A stretch of DNA of 52,824 nucleotides from Acetobacterium malicum subsp. dehalogenans DSM 11527 (GCF_000472665.1 NZ_AXAC01000027.1:209-53032); one strand, 5' to 3'. Positions 8,129-17,996 are shown, counted from the first letter of the stretch. Numbers and translations are program-made. Notes: generated by a model from the sequence alone, not told the origin.

Positions 8129-8283
8129 TTTCCATCGCAAGCAGTCAAAAGCTTAAGAATTACTTAAGTTTTATCCGGGTAAGAAAAAGTTGTTTCGACT
8201 CAAAAACATTGTGAACCCGTGAAAATGATTTCAGCCCACCTATCACTTGAATAACACCTCAGCTAACTAAAGTACAATCCTGG

Positions 8284-8295
8284 TTTGGGCCCAAA
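8284..8295. repeat. 12-base palindrome upstream of the nif promoter
   Basis: TTTGGGCCCAAA is a perfect palindrome about 70 bases upstream of the nif -35. It could be an activator or repressor site. Nothing else supports that. Confidence 0.35.
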
Positions 8296-8365
8296 TAAAA
8301 CCGTCGCACCGCCGGCCAATTCTTAAACCCATTTCACTTTGAAAAGGGTTTACAAGCGAAGCTGC

Positions 8366-8394
8366 TTGACTTATCCCTCAATTCCATGGATAAT
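8366..8394 (+). promoter_or_regulatory. nifH promoter, sigma-A type
   Basis: TTGACT (8366-8371), a 17-base spacer and GATAAT (8389-8394) form a good housekeeping promoter. I found no sigma-54 GG-N10-GC element near it. Transcription would start near 8401, leaving a leader of about 300 bases. Confidence 0.75.
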
Positions 8395-8430
8395 AAGCCC
8401 ATAGAAAACAATGCAATACGGATTTGACGA

Positions 8431-8482
8431 AGACAATGTGGTCTCAGCTCCTTACAATTGGGTAAGCGCTGAGACCTTTTTT
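8431..8482 (+). promoter_or_regulatory. ANTAR-like hairpin overlapping terminator A in the nif leader
   Basis: AGAC (8431-8434) and GTCT (8441-8444) close a six-base loop AATGTG, with A at loop position 1 and G at position 4. The 3' arm GTCT is also part of the 5' arm of a strong intrinsic terminator: GGTCTCAGC (8440-8448) pairs with GCTGAGACC (8468-8476), extended by CTTAC/GTAAG inside and followed by six T. The two structures exclude each other. That is how ANTAR proteins prevent termination. An upstream partner hairpin is not obvious here. Confidence 0.65.
8440..8482 (+). terminator. Leader terminator A of the nif operon
   Basis: A nine-pair outer stem GGTCTCAGC/GCTGAGACC with an inner CTTAC/GTAAG stem is followed by TTTTTT. 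It lies about 40 bases after the predicted transcription start and over 200 bases before nifH, so it acts as an attenuator. Confidence 0.85.
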
Positions 8483-8506
8483 GTTCCCTCACATCCTACC
8501 CTATTT

Positions 8507-8520
8507 AGACAAAGAGGTCT
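8507..8520 (+). promoter_or_regulatory. ANTAR-like hairpin P1 in the nif leader
   Basis: AGAC (8507-8510) and GTCT (8517-8520) enclose the hexaloop AAAGAG (A1, G4). Stem sequence and loop rule match the other two hairpins of this leader. Confidence 0.65.
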
Positions 8521-8588
8521 TAATTTGCTGCTCAATCAAGGCGGCCGGTTAAGATCTTTTCGTTTATGCAAAACAAAATAAGTTTTTT

Positions 8589-8646
8589 AGACAAGGAAGT
8601 CTTACCTTTTACACTGTTGTGAAAGGCCAAGACTTCTTTACTTTTT
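8589..8646 (+). promoter_or_regulatory. ANTAR-like hairpin P2 overlapping terminator B in the nif leader
   Basis: AGAC (8589-8592) and GTCT (8599-8602) enclose the hexaloop AAGGAA (A1, G4). GAAGTCTT (8596-8603), which contains the 3' arm of this hairpin, is also the first arm of terminator B. It pairs with AAGACTTC (8629-8636), followed by TTTACTTTTT. Holding P2 closed would free the polymerase to reach nifH. Confidence 0.7.
8596..8646 (+). terminator. Leader terminator B of the nif operon
   Basis: GAAGTCTT (8596-8603) pairs with AAGACTTC (8629-8636). An inner CCTTT/AAAGG (8605-8609 with 8622-8626) extends the stem, and a T-rich tail follows. It lies 50 bases upstream of nifH and would block the operon when formed. 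Confidence 0.75.
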
Positions 8647-8672
8647 GCCGAAAAACTTGCATTGGATCTTAA

Positions 8673-9521
<849 letters not shown>

Positions 9522-9570
9522 TTATAGTAATTAATTTTTAGATTTGAATCGTGAAAGGTAGGTTTTACAT

Positions 9571-9897
9571 ATGTTAATGGTACGCGCAATTATCAGACCT
9601 GAAAAAACAGGAGTTGTTTTATCCGAAATGTTATCCGCTGGCTTCTCAGCCGTAACTAAACTGGATGTATATGGACGTGGGAAACAAAAGGGAATTAAAG
9701 TTGGAGACGTTTATTACGATGAAATCCCTAAAGTAATGCTGCTCTGCATTGTTAAAGACGAAGATAAAGATGATGTTTGTAAAATAATTATGAAAAATGC
9801 AAAAACCGGCAAGGATGGTACTTTTGGAGATGGTCGTATTTTCATTTCTCCAGTTGAGGAAGCCTATACAATCAGTACTGGAACAGCCGGCCTGTAA
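9571..9897 (+). CDS. nifI1: Nitrogen-regulatory PII-like protein NifI1
   Basis: A 108-residue PII-family protein (LMVRAIIRPEKTGVVLSEML, then YGRGKQKGIKVGD and the C-terminal TGKDGTFGDGRIF signature). NifI1 and NifI2 form a hetero-complex that binds 2-oxoglutarate and ATP/ADP and directly inhibits the MoFe protein when fixed nitrogen is plentiful. Their location between nifH and nifD is typical of anaerobes and archaea. The T-loop differs from GlnB/GlnK and lacks the uridylylated tyrosine. Confidence 0.96.
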   Translation: MLMVRAIIRPEKTGVVLSEMLSAGFSAVTKLDVYGRGKQKGIKVGDVYYDEIPKVMLLCIVKDEDKDDVCKIIMKNAKTGKDGTFGDGRIFISPVEEAYTISTGTAGL

Positions 9898-9911
9898 AAG
9901 GAGGAATTGAT

Positions 9912-10295
9912 ATGAAAGAAGTTATGGCGATTATTCGACAGAATAAAGTGAACCAGACCAAAGAAGCACTTGTCAACGAAGGCTTTCCTGCTTTTACTTG
10001 CTTAAAGGTGCTCGGTCGTGGCAAGAAAACCATTGATTTATCTATTATTCAGGATATTGTTGATGCCGGTGAAATGCCTGTTTCAACTATGGGTGAATCA
10101 TTAACAGAATCATCCCGGTTAATTCCGAAACGGTTTTTCACCGTTATTTGTGACGATGCAGATGTCAGCAAGGTTGTTTCCATTCTCATCGACAACAATC
10201 AAACCGGAAATCCCGGCGATGGTAAAATTTTCGTCATCCCAATTATGGAGTCCATTCGTGTACGAAGTGGCGAAAAAAATGCGGATGCATTTTAG
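9912..10295 (+). CDS. nifI2: Nitrogen-regulatory PII-like protein NifI2
   Basis: A 127-residue PII-family protein with the longer T-loop insert typical of NifI2 (KVLGRGKKTIDLSII through GEMPVSTMGESLTES) and the C-terminal GNPGDGKIFVIPI signature. It acts with NifI1 as the 2-oxoglutarate-sensitive switch on nitrogenase. It begins 14 bases after nifI1 with an AGGAGG site and is followed 15 bases later by nifD. Confidence 0.96.
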   Translation: MKEVMAIIRQNKVNQTKEALVNEGFPAFTCLKVLGRGKKTIDLSIIQDIVDAGEMPVSTMGESLTESSRLIPKRFFTVICDDADVSKVVSILIDNNQTGNPGDGKIFVIPIMESIRVRSGEKNADAF

Positions 10296-10310
10296 AAAGA
10301 GGTGATTTGA

Positions 10311-11900
10311 ATGGATTCAAGAGATAAAGTACTCGATAAATATAGCTCTAAGATATATAAAAACAGAAAAGAACACGTCATTGAAATTGAAGCTGGCGAA
10401 CCGCAAGTCATCGCCGCCGACACCCGGGCAATCCCAGGCATCATGACCAACCGAGGCTGTTGCTATGCCGGTTGTAAAGGGGTTGTTATTGGTCCCTTAA
10501 AAGATGTTGTCAACATCGTTCATGGTCCCATCGGCTGCGCTTACTACACCTGGGGAACCCGACGAAATAAAGCCAAAAGTGATGAAAGTACCAAAGACTT
10601 TACCCAATACAGTTTTTCAACTGATATGCAGGAAACAGACATCGTCTTTGGTGGTGAAAAGAAACTGCGACAAGCTATTAAAGAAGCGGTTGAAATCTTT
10701 AACCCGGAATGTATTATGATCAGCTCAACCTGCCCGGTTGGACTAATCGGTGATGACATCCATGCCGTTGCCGCTGAAGCTGAAAAAATGTATGGCATTA
10801 AAGTACTGGCATTCAGTTGTGAAGGTTATAAAGGCGTCAGCCAATCCGGTGGTCACCATATTGCCAACAACGGTCTAATGAAATACATCATCGGAACTGG
10901 TGATGCAGAACCTCAAAAATATTCCATTAACCTTTTGGGCGAATACAACATCGGTGGCGACGGCTGGGAAGTTGAACGTATATTAAAGCGAATCGGTTAT
11001 AACGTTGTCTCAGTAATGACGGGTGATGGTAGCTATGCAGATCTTAAAAATGCTCATACCGCTGATTTAAACCTGGTTCAATGTCACCGTTCAATCAACT
11101 ATATTGCTGAAATGATGAAAACAAAATATGGCATGGATTGGATCAAGGTCAATTTTATTGGTCTGGAAAGTATCAAAAGCTCCTTGATGGATATTGCCAC
11201 TTACTTCGGAGACCCAGCCTTGTTGGCTCGAACAGAAGAAGTTATCGCTGAAGAACTGGACGAAATCGAAGAAGGCATGGCTTACTACAAGTCAAAACTG
11301 GATGGTAAGAAAGCGGCTGTTTATGTCGGCGGATCGCGTACCCATCATTATATCAACCTATTGAAATACTTAGGCGTCGATGTAATTCTGGCCGGCTATG
11401 AATTTGGACATCGTGATGATTATGAAGGCCGCGATGTTATTCCTTCTATTAAGATCGATGCGGATTCAAAAAATATTGAAAGTATTACTGTCACTAAAGA
11501 CGAGGCAAACTACAAAACCTTCCATACCCCAGAAAAAATTGAAGAACTTAAAGCAGCTGGCGTTCCCATCGAAAAATACGATGGCTTATGGAATGATATT
11601 GCCGAAGGCGCCATCATCACTGATGACTTCAACCATTTCGAAACCGAAGAATTTTTAAAAGAGCTAAAACCTGATATTTTCTTCTCTGGTATTAAAGACA
11701 AATTTATTGTTCAAAAATCAGGTGTCCCATCACGACAATTACATTCCTATGATTACAGCGGTCCCTATGCTGGCTTCAGAGGAGCATTAAATTTCGCCAA
11801 AGACATTACAATGGCCACTTATACCCCAGTCTGGAACATGGTTCAGGCGCCCTGGAAAAGTGAGCCCACGTTAGTCGGCAGCTTAGGAGGTATGGAATAA
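10311..11900 (+). CDS. nifD: Nitrogenase MoFe protein alpha chain
   Basis: A 529-residue MoFe alpha subunit. P-cluster cysteines are C50 (NRGC), C76 (GPIGC) and C141 (SSTCPVG). FeMo-cofactor ligands are C258 (NLVQCHRS) and H478 (RQLHSYDYSG). The GVSQSGGHHIANN segment holds the glutamine and histidine that contact homocitrate and the cofactor. An insert at about residues 380-445 is the extra segment known from the Clostridium pasteurianum enzyme, and the length fits that group. No anfG/vnfG gene lies between D and K, so this is the molybdenum enzyme. The stop codon overlaps the nifK ATG by one base. Confidence 0.98.
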   Translation: MDSRDKVLDKYSSKIYKNRKEHVIEIEAGEPQVIAADTRAIPGIMTNRGCCYAGCKGVVIGPLKDVVNIVHGPIGCAYYTWGTRRNKAKSDESTKDFTQYSFSTDMQETDIVFGGEKKLRQAIKEAVEIFNPECIMISSTCPVGLIGDDIHAVAAEAEKMYGIKVLAFSCEGYKGVSQSGGHHIANNGLMKYIIGTGDAEPQKYSINLLGEYNIGGDGWEVERILKRIGYNVVSVMTGDGSYADLKNAHTADLNLVQCHRSINYIAEMMKTKYGMDWIKVNFIGLESIKSSLMDIATYFGDPALLARTEEVIAEELDEIEEGMAYYKSKLDGKKAAVYVGGSRTHHYINLLKYLGVDVILAGYEFGHRDDYEGRDVIPSIKIDADSKNIESITVTKDEANYKTFHTPEKIEELKAAGVPIEKYDGLWNDIAEGAIITDDFNHFETEEFLKELKPDIFFSGIKDKFIVQKSGVPSRQLHSYDYSGPYAGFRGALNFAKDITMATYTPVWNMVQAPWKSEPTLVGSLGGME

Positions 11901-13264
11901 TGTTAGAATTAACCCCAAAAAAATTATCGGACCGATCCACCTTACGAATCAATCCGATAAAAACATGTCAACCAGTTGGTGCAATGTACGCCGCCCTGGG
12001 TGTTCACCAATGTATGCCACATAGCCATGGCTCACAGGGATGCTGTTCATTTCATCGTATGTTTTTAACCCGACATTTTAAAGATCCAGCTATTGCATCT
12101 TCCAGTTCATTTACCGAAGGCGCTTCCGTATTCGGCGGCGGCTCCAACTTGAAAACGGCGATTAAAAACATTTTTGATATTTACGACCCTGAAATCATTG
12201 CCGTTCACACCACCTGTTTAAGTGAAACTATCGGTGATGACCTTAACGGTTACATCCAGGATGCGAAAGTACCTGAAGGCAAATTGGTCGTTCACACCAA
12301 TACGCCAAGTTATGTTGGTTCACATATTACTGGTTATTATAACATGATCGCCGGATTTATTAAATATCTATCTGAAGCAACTGGCGAAAAAAATGGTAAA
12401 TTAGCCCTCTTCCCGGGATTTGTTAATCCTGGTGATATGCGGGAAATGAAACGACTGATGAAGCTGATGGGCACTGAGTTCATCATGCTTCCAGATACCA
12501 GCGGCGTTCTCGATGCTCCAATGACTGGCAACTACACCATGTATCCCAAAGGCGGAACCTCCATTCCGGATATTAGAGATCTTGGAAACTGTGAGCTGAC
12601 CTTAGGATTAGGTGAATTAACATCTGAATTCCCAGCCGATTTCCTTGAAAAGAAATGTAAAGTTCCTTACAAAACGCTACCACTACCAATTGGTGTGGAA
12701 AATACCGATGCCTTTATTATGGCACTAAACCAGTTCTCTAAAAATGAAGTCCCTTATGAAATTGAAGAAGAACGGGGCCAGTTAATGGATATCCTGTTAG
12801 ATTCACATCAATATACCAACAATAAAACGGTCGCTATCTTTGGAGATCCGGATACTGTTTTAGGCATGGCTCAAATCGCGCTGGAAATGGGAATGATTCC
12901 AAAATATATGGTAACTGGTACTCCTGGTGCTGCTTTTGAGAGAAAAGCCAATGCGTTACTGGAAAAATTCGGCGTCGAAGGCTGTACTGCTAAACAGTCT
13001 GGCGATTTATTTGAACTTCACCAATGGATTAAAAATGATCCAGTTGACTTGTTAATCGGCGGAACCCATGGCAAGCAAGTTGCCCGAGCTGAGGATATTC
13101 CTCTGGTTCGTGTTGGCTTCCCGGTCATTGATCGTTATGTCCATTCGTACATGCCGATCGTTGGTTACAAAGGTGCCATCCGTCTGGCTGAACTGATCCT
13201 TAACGCCCTCATGGACCGTCAGGACCGTGATTGTGAAGATGAAGATTTAGAAATGGTCATGTAG
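11900..13264 (+). CDS. nifK: Nitrogenase MoFe protein beta chain
   Basis: A 454-residue beta subunit. Its P-cluster cysteines are C23 (KTCQPVGA), C48 (HGSQGCC) and C106 (HTTCLSE). It lacks the roughly 50-residue N-terminal extension of proteobacterial NifK, as expected for the clostridial type. It overlaps the nifD stop codon, which supports coupled translation in equal amounts. The acidic C-terminus (DRDCEDEDLEMVM) is notable but not diagnostic. A 179-base gap with a stable hairpin separates it from nifE. Confidence 0.98.
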   Translation: MLELTPKKLSDRSTLRINPIKTCQPVGAMYAALGVHQCMPHSHGSQGCCSFHRMFLTRHFKDPAIASSSSFTEGASVFGGGSNLKTAIKNIFDIYDPEIIAVHTTCLSETIGDDLNGYIQDAKVPEGKLVVHTNTPSYVGSHITGYYNMIAGFIKYLSEATGEKNGKLALFPGFVNPGDMREMKRLMKLMGTEFIMLPDTSGVLDAPMTGNYTMYPKGGTSIPDIRDLGNCELTLGLGELTSEFPADFLEKKCKVPYKTLPLPIGVENTDAFIMALNQFSKNEVPYEIEEERGQLMDILLDSHQYTNNKTVAIFGDPDTVLGMAQIALEMGMIPKYMVTGTPGAAFERKANALLEKFGVEGCTAKQSGDLFELHQWIKNDPVDLLIGGTHGKQVARAEDIPLVRVGFPVIDRYVHSYMPIVGYKGAIRLAELILNALMDRQDRDCEDEDLEMVM

Positions 13265-13400
13265 TTTAGGAACTTATTCTTCCAAAACGCCTTATCTTTA
13301 TTGCTGTTATGTGGTCATGAAATAATAAACCTAAACACTTCATACGCAACTATTTCGTAATTGATACCAGCATGTACTACCATTATTATCAATACACACC

Positions 13401-13422
13401 AAGGGGAGGTTTTCCTCCCCTT
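13401..13422 (+). terminator. Hairpin between nifK and nifE (partial terminator or mRNA-stability element)
   Basis: AAGGGGAGG (13401-13409) pairs perfectly with CCTCCCCTT (13414-13422) around TTTT. Only a short T stretch (TTTATTTG) follows, so it would reduce rather than abolish read-through. It lies 20 bases before the nifE start and could set a lower level of nifE-NB than nifHDK. Confidence 0.6.
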
Positions 13423-13443
13423 TATTTGAAAGGAGGCTGTAAA

Positions 13444-14805
13444 ATGAAAAATGACAATGCTATTTTACCAGAAAGAGCCAAGTCAATTCGTTTTTCGGAA
13501 TGCAGCGGAGACGGCAGTGGAATCAAGTGTGAGTCAGAAAGTGTCTCAGGGGCAGTCAGTCAACGGGCTTGTGTTTACTGCGGTGCCCGGGTTGTTTTAA
13601 ACCCCATCACCGATGCCTTCCATATTGTTCATGGCCCCATCGGATGTGCCAGCTATACCTGGGATATTCGCGGTAGTTTATCCAGCGGAGAAGAAGGCTA
13701 TCGAAACTCTTACTCTACCGACCTCCGGGAAACCGATGTTATCTTCGGAGGCGAAAAAAAGCTGGTCGCTGCCATTGATGAAATTATGACCCTTCATGAA
13801 CCAAAAGTTATTTTTATTTATGCCACTTGTATTGTCGGCGTAATCGGTGACGATATCGACGCAGTCTGTCGCAACGCCGAATCAAAATACGGTATCCGGG
13901 TCATCCCGGTTAAATCTCCAGGCTTCTCTGGAACCAAAAAAACTGGCTATAAAATGGCCTGTAATGCCATCATGAGTCTCGTGACTCCCGAATTTTTACC
14001 AGCAAAAACACTTGGTGTCAACATTCTCGGTGATTTTAATCTGGCCGGTGAAATGTGGATCATCAAAAATTATTTACGACAAATCGGCGTTGAAGTGGTT
14101 GCCAATATTACTGGCGATGCCCGGGTCGAAGATCTTAAAAAAGCTCCCAGTGCTCAATTGAATCTGGTCCAATGTGCAGGCTCGATGACTTATTTAGCTA
14201 AACAGATGGAAGAAACCTTTGATATCCCATTTATCAAAGTCAGCTTTTTCGGCGTCACCGACACCTCGGATTCACTGATGCGGATTGCCTATGCCGTCGG
14301 TGATAAAGAAGTTATAAAGCGCGCTAAAGCTTTTATTGAAGAAGAAAAAAATAGAGTCATCCCTCTTTTAAATAAATACAAAAAAAATCTTGAAGGAAAA
14401 AAAGCAGCCATCTATGTTGGTGGCGGTTTTAAAGCAATCTCCCTGATCAGACAGTTTAACGAATTCGGTATGAACACTGTAATGGTGGGTACCCAAACCG
14501 GCAGCAAGGATGATTATGAAGTCATTCAGCATCTGGTTGATGAGGATGCCGTCATACTGGACGATGCCAATCCCGCTGAACTGGAAGCCTTTATGAAGGA
14601 AATGGGAGCCGATATATTAGTGGGCGGCGTCAAAGAACGACCCTTGGCCTATAAACTTGGGGTAGCCTTCTGCGATCACAACCATGAACGCAAGCATCCC
14701 CTGGCCGGCTACGAAGGCACCCTGAACTTTGCCTCTGAAATCAATCTTTCCATGAATAGTCCTGTCTGGGAAACTATCGCCCAAGGAGGTAATAAAAATG
14801 TCTAA
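13444..14805 (+). CDS. nifE: FeMo-cofactor scaffold protein NifE
   Basis: A 453-residue protein homologous to NifD. With NifN it forms the scaffold on which NifB-co matures to FeMo-co. Retained cysteines include SQRACVYCGAR, GPIGCASYTW and IYATCIVGVIGDD, in the places of the P-cluster ligands. The start is the ATG at 13444, preceded by AAAGGAGG; an open frame running back to 13372 crosses the hairpin and has no ribosome binding site. It overlaps nifN-B by 8 bases. Confidence 0.96.
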   Translation: MKNDNAILPERAKSIRFSECSGDGSGIKCESESVSGAVSQRACVYCGARVVLNPITDAFHIVHGPIGCASYTWDIRGSLSSGEEGYRNSYSTDLRETDVIFGGEKKLVAAIDEIMTLHEPKVIFIYATCIVGVIGDDIDAVCRNAESKYGIRVIPVKSPGFSGTKKTGYKMACNAIMSLVTPEFLPAKTLGVNILGDFNLAGEMWIIKNYLRQIGVEVVANITGDARVEDLKKAPSAQLNLVQCAGSMTYLAKQMEETFDIPFIKVSFFGVTDTSDSLMRIAYAVGDKEVIKRAKAFIEEEKNRVIPLLNKYKKNLEGKKAAIYVGGGFKAISLIRQFNEFGMNTVMVGTQTGSKDDYEVIQHLVDEDAVILDDANPAELEAFMKEMGADILVGGVKERPLAYKLGVAFCDHNHERKHPLAGYEGTLNFASEINLSMNSPVWETIAQGGNKNV

Positions 14806-17512
14806 AAATTTAGTCAACTTAAATGTTAATCCCTGTAAAATGTGCATGCCAATGGGAACAGCCAATGCTTTCTATGGTATTCAGAAGTGTATGAACATCC
14901 TTCATGGTTCTCAGGGATGTAGCACTTATATCCGTCGCCATATGGCTACCCATTATAATGAACCAGTCGATATTGCCTCATCTTCTCTGACTGAAGAAGG
15001 AACCGTCTACGGCGGTGAGAAAAACCTGATCATTGGTCTGGAAAACCTGATCAAATTATATAAACCGGAGGTCATCGGCGTTTCAACCACTTGTCTGGCC
15101 GAAACCATTGGCGAAGATATTGAATTTATTATCAAGAACTTTTACGCTTCACATCCTGACACAACGGTAAAAATTATTCCCGTTAAATCAGCCGGCTATG
15201 GCGGCACGCAATTTGAAGGCTTTAACCGGGCTTTGAAAGCGATCGTCTCCCATGTGGATATGGACAGCACCAAACATGATAAGATCAATATCATCAGTAG
15301 CATGATTTCCCCAGCGGATACCCGTTACCTCAAAGATATCCTGGATCAGTTTGGACTGGAGTATATCCTATTACCGGATCTCTCGGAAAATCTGGACGGC
15401 GTTCACCAGAGCAGTTATTATCGACTGCCGATGCATGGCACCCCTATTTCTGAAATCCAGAAAATGGCCGGCGCCCGAGCTACCATTGAAATATCCGATA
15501 CGATTAAACCTGACGAATCGCCCGGTGTCTATCTTTATGAAAACTACGGGGTTCCTTATAAACGGATCAACCTCCCGATGGGGCTACGGGATACAGATGC
15601 TTTAATCGATCTCTTATCCGAACTTTCAAAAAAAGCGATTCCAGAAAAAATCGCAAAAGAACGAGGACGTTATCTTGATGGCATGGTCGACTCTCATAAA
15701 TACAATGCCCTTGGTCGCATCGCCATCTTCGGTGAACCGGATTTTGTCGTTTCCGCGGTGCGGCTCTGCTGTGAAAATGGTATTATGCCAGTGATTGCCG
15801 CTACAGGCTCTAATTGTCCTCAGCTCAAAGAAAAAATTGAAGCTGAACTTTCTAAGCTGGCCGATGTTCTTTTCGTTGACAACTATGTGATCTTAAATGA
15901 TGTTGACTTTGAAACCATTGAAGAAGAGGCCCTGCGACTGGGCGCCAACCTGATGCTGGGAAATTCCGATGCCCGTCGAATCGAAGAAAAACACGGTATT
16001 CCCCTGATCCGTTGTGCCTTCCCCATCCATGACCGCATTGGCGGTCAACGAGTTAGAACGTTAGGCTACGAAGGTTCACAAATCCTACTGGATCAAATCA
16101 CCAATACTCTACTTAAAGCAGTGGAAGGCGGGTTTCGGGAAACCTTGTACAACACCTATTATAATGAAGGGCCTAAATCCAAATACGGATTGGAGCCGGA
16201 AACGGAGGCAAAAATGAAAGTGCTGAAAAATAACAACACAAACAAAACAACGACCCCACAGAACCAGACAATTGAAGAAAAAACAGCCAACCATCCCTGC
16301 TATAGCTGCGGTGCCTCTCAGAAAAATGCCCGAATGCACCTCCCTATCGCCCCTAAATGCAATATTCAGTGTAATTATTGCGTTCGCAAATTTGATTGCC
16401 CTAATGAGAGCCGTCCTGGTGTAACCACCGAAATTCTTTCGCCGGAAGCCGCTTTTGAAAAGTATAAACTGGTTAAAGAAAAGGTCCCTAACCTGACGGT
16501 AGTAGGTATCGCCGGACCCGGGGATGCCCTGGCAAACTTTGAAGAAGCTAAAAAAGCCCTGACCTTAATTCAGGAATACGACCCCAATGTTACCTTCTGC
16601 GTTTCCACCAACGGCTTAATGCTTCCCTACCACGCCAAAGAGCTGGCAAAACTCGGCGTTTCCCATGTCACTGTTACGGTCAATGCGGTTGATCCGGCCA
16701 TCGGTGCCAAAATCTATAAACATGTCGATTTTATGGGGAATCGCTACCACGGCGAAGTCGGTGCCTCGATTCTTCTGGCTAATCAGTTATCTGGGATTAA
16801 ACTGCTCATCGATGAAGGGGTAATCGTCAAAATCAATACCGTAACCCTGATGGGGATCAATAATACACACATTGAAGAAGTGGTCAAAACAGTAAAAGAT
16901 ATGGGCTGCTTTATTTCCAACGTGATGCCTCTGATTCCGGTTAAAGGTTCAGCCTTTGAAGGCCTGCAAATCGCCACCAATCACGAGATCAATGCAATCC
17001 GCGATAAATGCGGCTTACACCTGAAACAGATGTATCATTGTAAGCAATGCCGAGCCGATGCCATTGGCAAGCTTGACAGCGACATCTCGCTGGATTTCCG
17101 GGAAAATAAAACTAAAACTGAAGAAATCGTCATCTCCGCCCCTAAAGGATTACGCTTTGCCATCACCTCCAAAGGCGGAATGCTGGTCGATCAGCATTTC
17201 GGCCAGGCGTCCGAACTTTACATCTATGACTACCTCGACGACGAAGTACAGTTTAAAGAAAAACGGGTGATCAGCAAATATTGCACCGGTGAAGAAGAAT
17301 GTGACGAAAAAGAAGATAAAATCGGGACCATTCTGAAAGCCTTGAATGACTGCGACGGCGCCATCACCATGCGCATCGGTGATCTACCTACTAAACGTCT
17401 GGAAAGCAAAGGAATCAAAGTCTTTTCCACGTATGACCGAATTGAAGATGCCGTTAAAACAGCTGCCCAGGAAATGCTAAAAGCCGAGCTGCAAACTGCC
17501 GGTAATTTCTAA
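14798..17512 (+). CDS. nifN-B: NifN-NifB fusion with C-terminal NifX-like domain
   Basis: A 904-residue three-part protein. Residues about 1-450 are NifN, the partner of NifE (CKMCMPMGTANAF and HGSQGCSTYI). A polar Asn/Thr/Lys-rich linker spans about 455-490. Residues about 500-765 are NifB, a radical SAM enzyme that builds the 8Fe core with its interstitial carbon; its cluster motif is CNIQCNYC (cysteines 521, 525, 528). Residues about 780-900 are a NifX/NafY-like cofactor-binding domain (GLRFAITSKGGMLVDQHFGQ). NifN-B fusions are known in clostridia. The fusion should channel NifB-co directly to the NifEN site. It is one uninterrupted frame. Confidence 0.96.
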   Translation: MSKNLVNLNVNPCKMCMPMGTANAFYGIQKCMNILHGSQGCSTYIRRHMATHYNEPVDIASSSLTEEGTVYGGEKNLIIGLENLIKLYKPEVIGVSTTCLAETIGEDIEFIIKNFYASHPDTTVKIIPVKSAGYGGTQFEGFNRALKAIVSHVDMDSTKHDKINIISSMISPADTRYLKDILDQFGLEYILLPDLSENLDGVHQSSYYRLPMHGTPISEIQKMAGARATIEISDTIKPDESPGVYLYENYGVPYKRINLPMGLRDTDALIDLLSELSKKAIPEKIAKERGRYLDGMVDSHKYNALGRIAIFGEPDFVVSAVRLCCENGIMPVIAATGSNCPQLKEKIEAELSKLADVLFVDNYVILNDVDFETIEEEALRLGANLMLGNSDARRIEEKHGIPLIRCAFPIHDRIGGQRVRTLGYEGSQILLDQITNTLLKAVEGGFRETLYNTYYNEGPKSKYGLEPETEAKMKVLKNNNTNKTTTPQNQTIEEKTANHPCYSCGASQKNARMHLPIAPKCNIQCNYCVRKFDCPNESRPGVTTEILSPEAAFEKYKLVKEKVPNLTVVGIAGPGDALANFEEAKKALTLIQEYDPNVTFCVSTNGLMLPYHAKELAKLGVSHVTVTVNAVDPAIGAKIYKHVDFMGNRYHGEVGASILLANQLSGIKLLIDEGVIVKINTVTLMGINNTHIEEVVKTVKDMGCFISNVMPLIPVKGSAFEGLQIATNHEINAIRDKCGLHLKQMYHCKQCRADAIGKLDSDISLDFRENKTKTEEIVISAPKGLRFAITSKGGMLVDQHFGQASELYIYDYLDDEVQFKEKRVISKYCTGEEECDEKEDKIGTILKALNDCDGAITMRIGDLPTKRLESKGIKVFSTYDRIEDAVKTAAQEMLKAELQTAGNF

Positions 17513-17525
17513 ATTCATTGAATAA

Positions 17526-17594
17526 CCGTCAATTGCTCCACAGTCCATTTATGAATAATTGCTTATTCGGGTAATCAGACTGCGGAGTAGACGG
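17526..17594. repeat. Long inverted repeat between nifN-B and the ferredoxin gene
   Basis: CCGTC (17526-17530) and CTCCACAGTC (17536-17545) are mirrored by GACTGCGGAG (17578-17587) and GACGG (17590-17594). The result is a stem of about 15 pairs with one mismatch and a small internal loop. There is no T run, so it looks like an intercistronic RNA hairpin (processing or stability) rather than a terminator. Confidence 0.55.
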
Positions 17595-17640
17595 CCATAT
17601 CATAATTATCCAAACTCTATTATTGCTCAGGAGGAAAAAA

Positions 17641-17949
17641 ATGGTTAGTCCAAAACATCATATTTTTATCTGCACCAGCTGCCGGATCAACGGCACTCAA
17701 CAAGGGTATTGTTTTCAACAGGATTCGGTGAAAATCCTGCAGACCTTTCTTGAAGAAATCGATGAACGGGAATTATCCGGCGACGTCATGCTGAATAATA
17801 CCGGCTGTTTCGGAATCTGCGATAAGGGCCCCATCGTGGTCGTTTATCCGGAAGGTGTCTGGTATGGCAATGTCACTGTCGATGATGTGGAACGCATCAT
17901 GGAAGAACATATCGAAGGCGGCAACGTCGTCGAGGATCTGGTAATTTAA
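17641..17949 (+). CDS. [2Fe-2S] ferredoxin, thioredoxin-like fold (nif-associated)
   Basis: A 102-residue protein nearly identical in layout to the Clostridium pasteurianum 2Fe-2S ferredoxin. Cysteines C11 and C14 (FICTSC), C24, and C56 and C60 (NNTGCFGIC) match the known ligand set, with the extra loop cysteine. The C-terminal WYGNVTVDDVERIMEEHIE is also characteristic. The clostridial protein is known to interact with the nitrogenase MoFe protein. The location between nifN-B and nifV supports a nitrogenase role. The ATG at 17641 follows CAGGAGG; an upstream in-frame start at 17623 is not needed. Confidence 0.94.
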   Translation: MVSPKHHIFICTSCRINGTQQGYCFQQDSVKILQTFLEEIDERELSGDVMLNNTGCFGICDKGPIVVVYPEGVWYGNVTVDDVERIMEEHIEGGNVVEDLVI

Positions 17950-17996
17950 CCGTTCCGGATTGCACCAAACAAATTATACCGATACAATGATCAATC

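Noticed and set aside
10311-13264. Iron-only or vanadium nitrogenase, suggested by the nearby anfO
   Set aside because: There is no G-subunit gene between D and K, and NifD carries the clostridial Mo-type insert and ligand motifs.
14798-17512. Two separate nifN and nifB genes
   Set aside because: The frame is continuous through the Asn/Thr-rich linker with no stop codon; a GGAGG-like stretch before an internal ATG (about 16214) could allow some separate NifB, but the fusion is the simplest reading.
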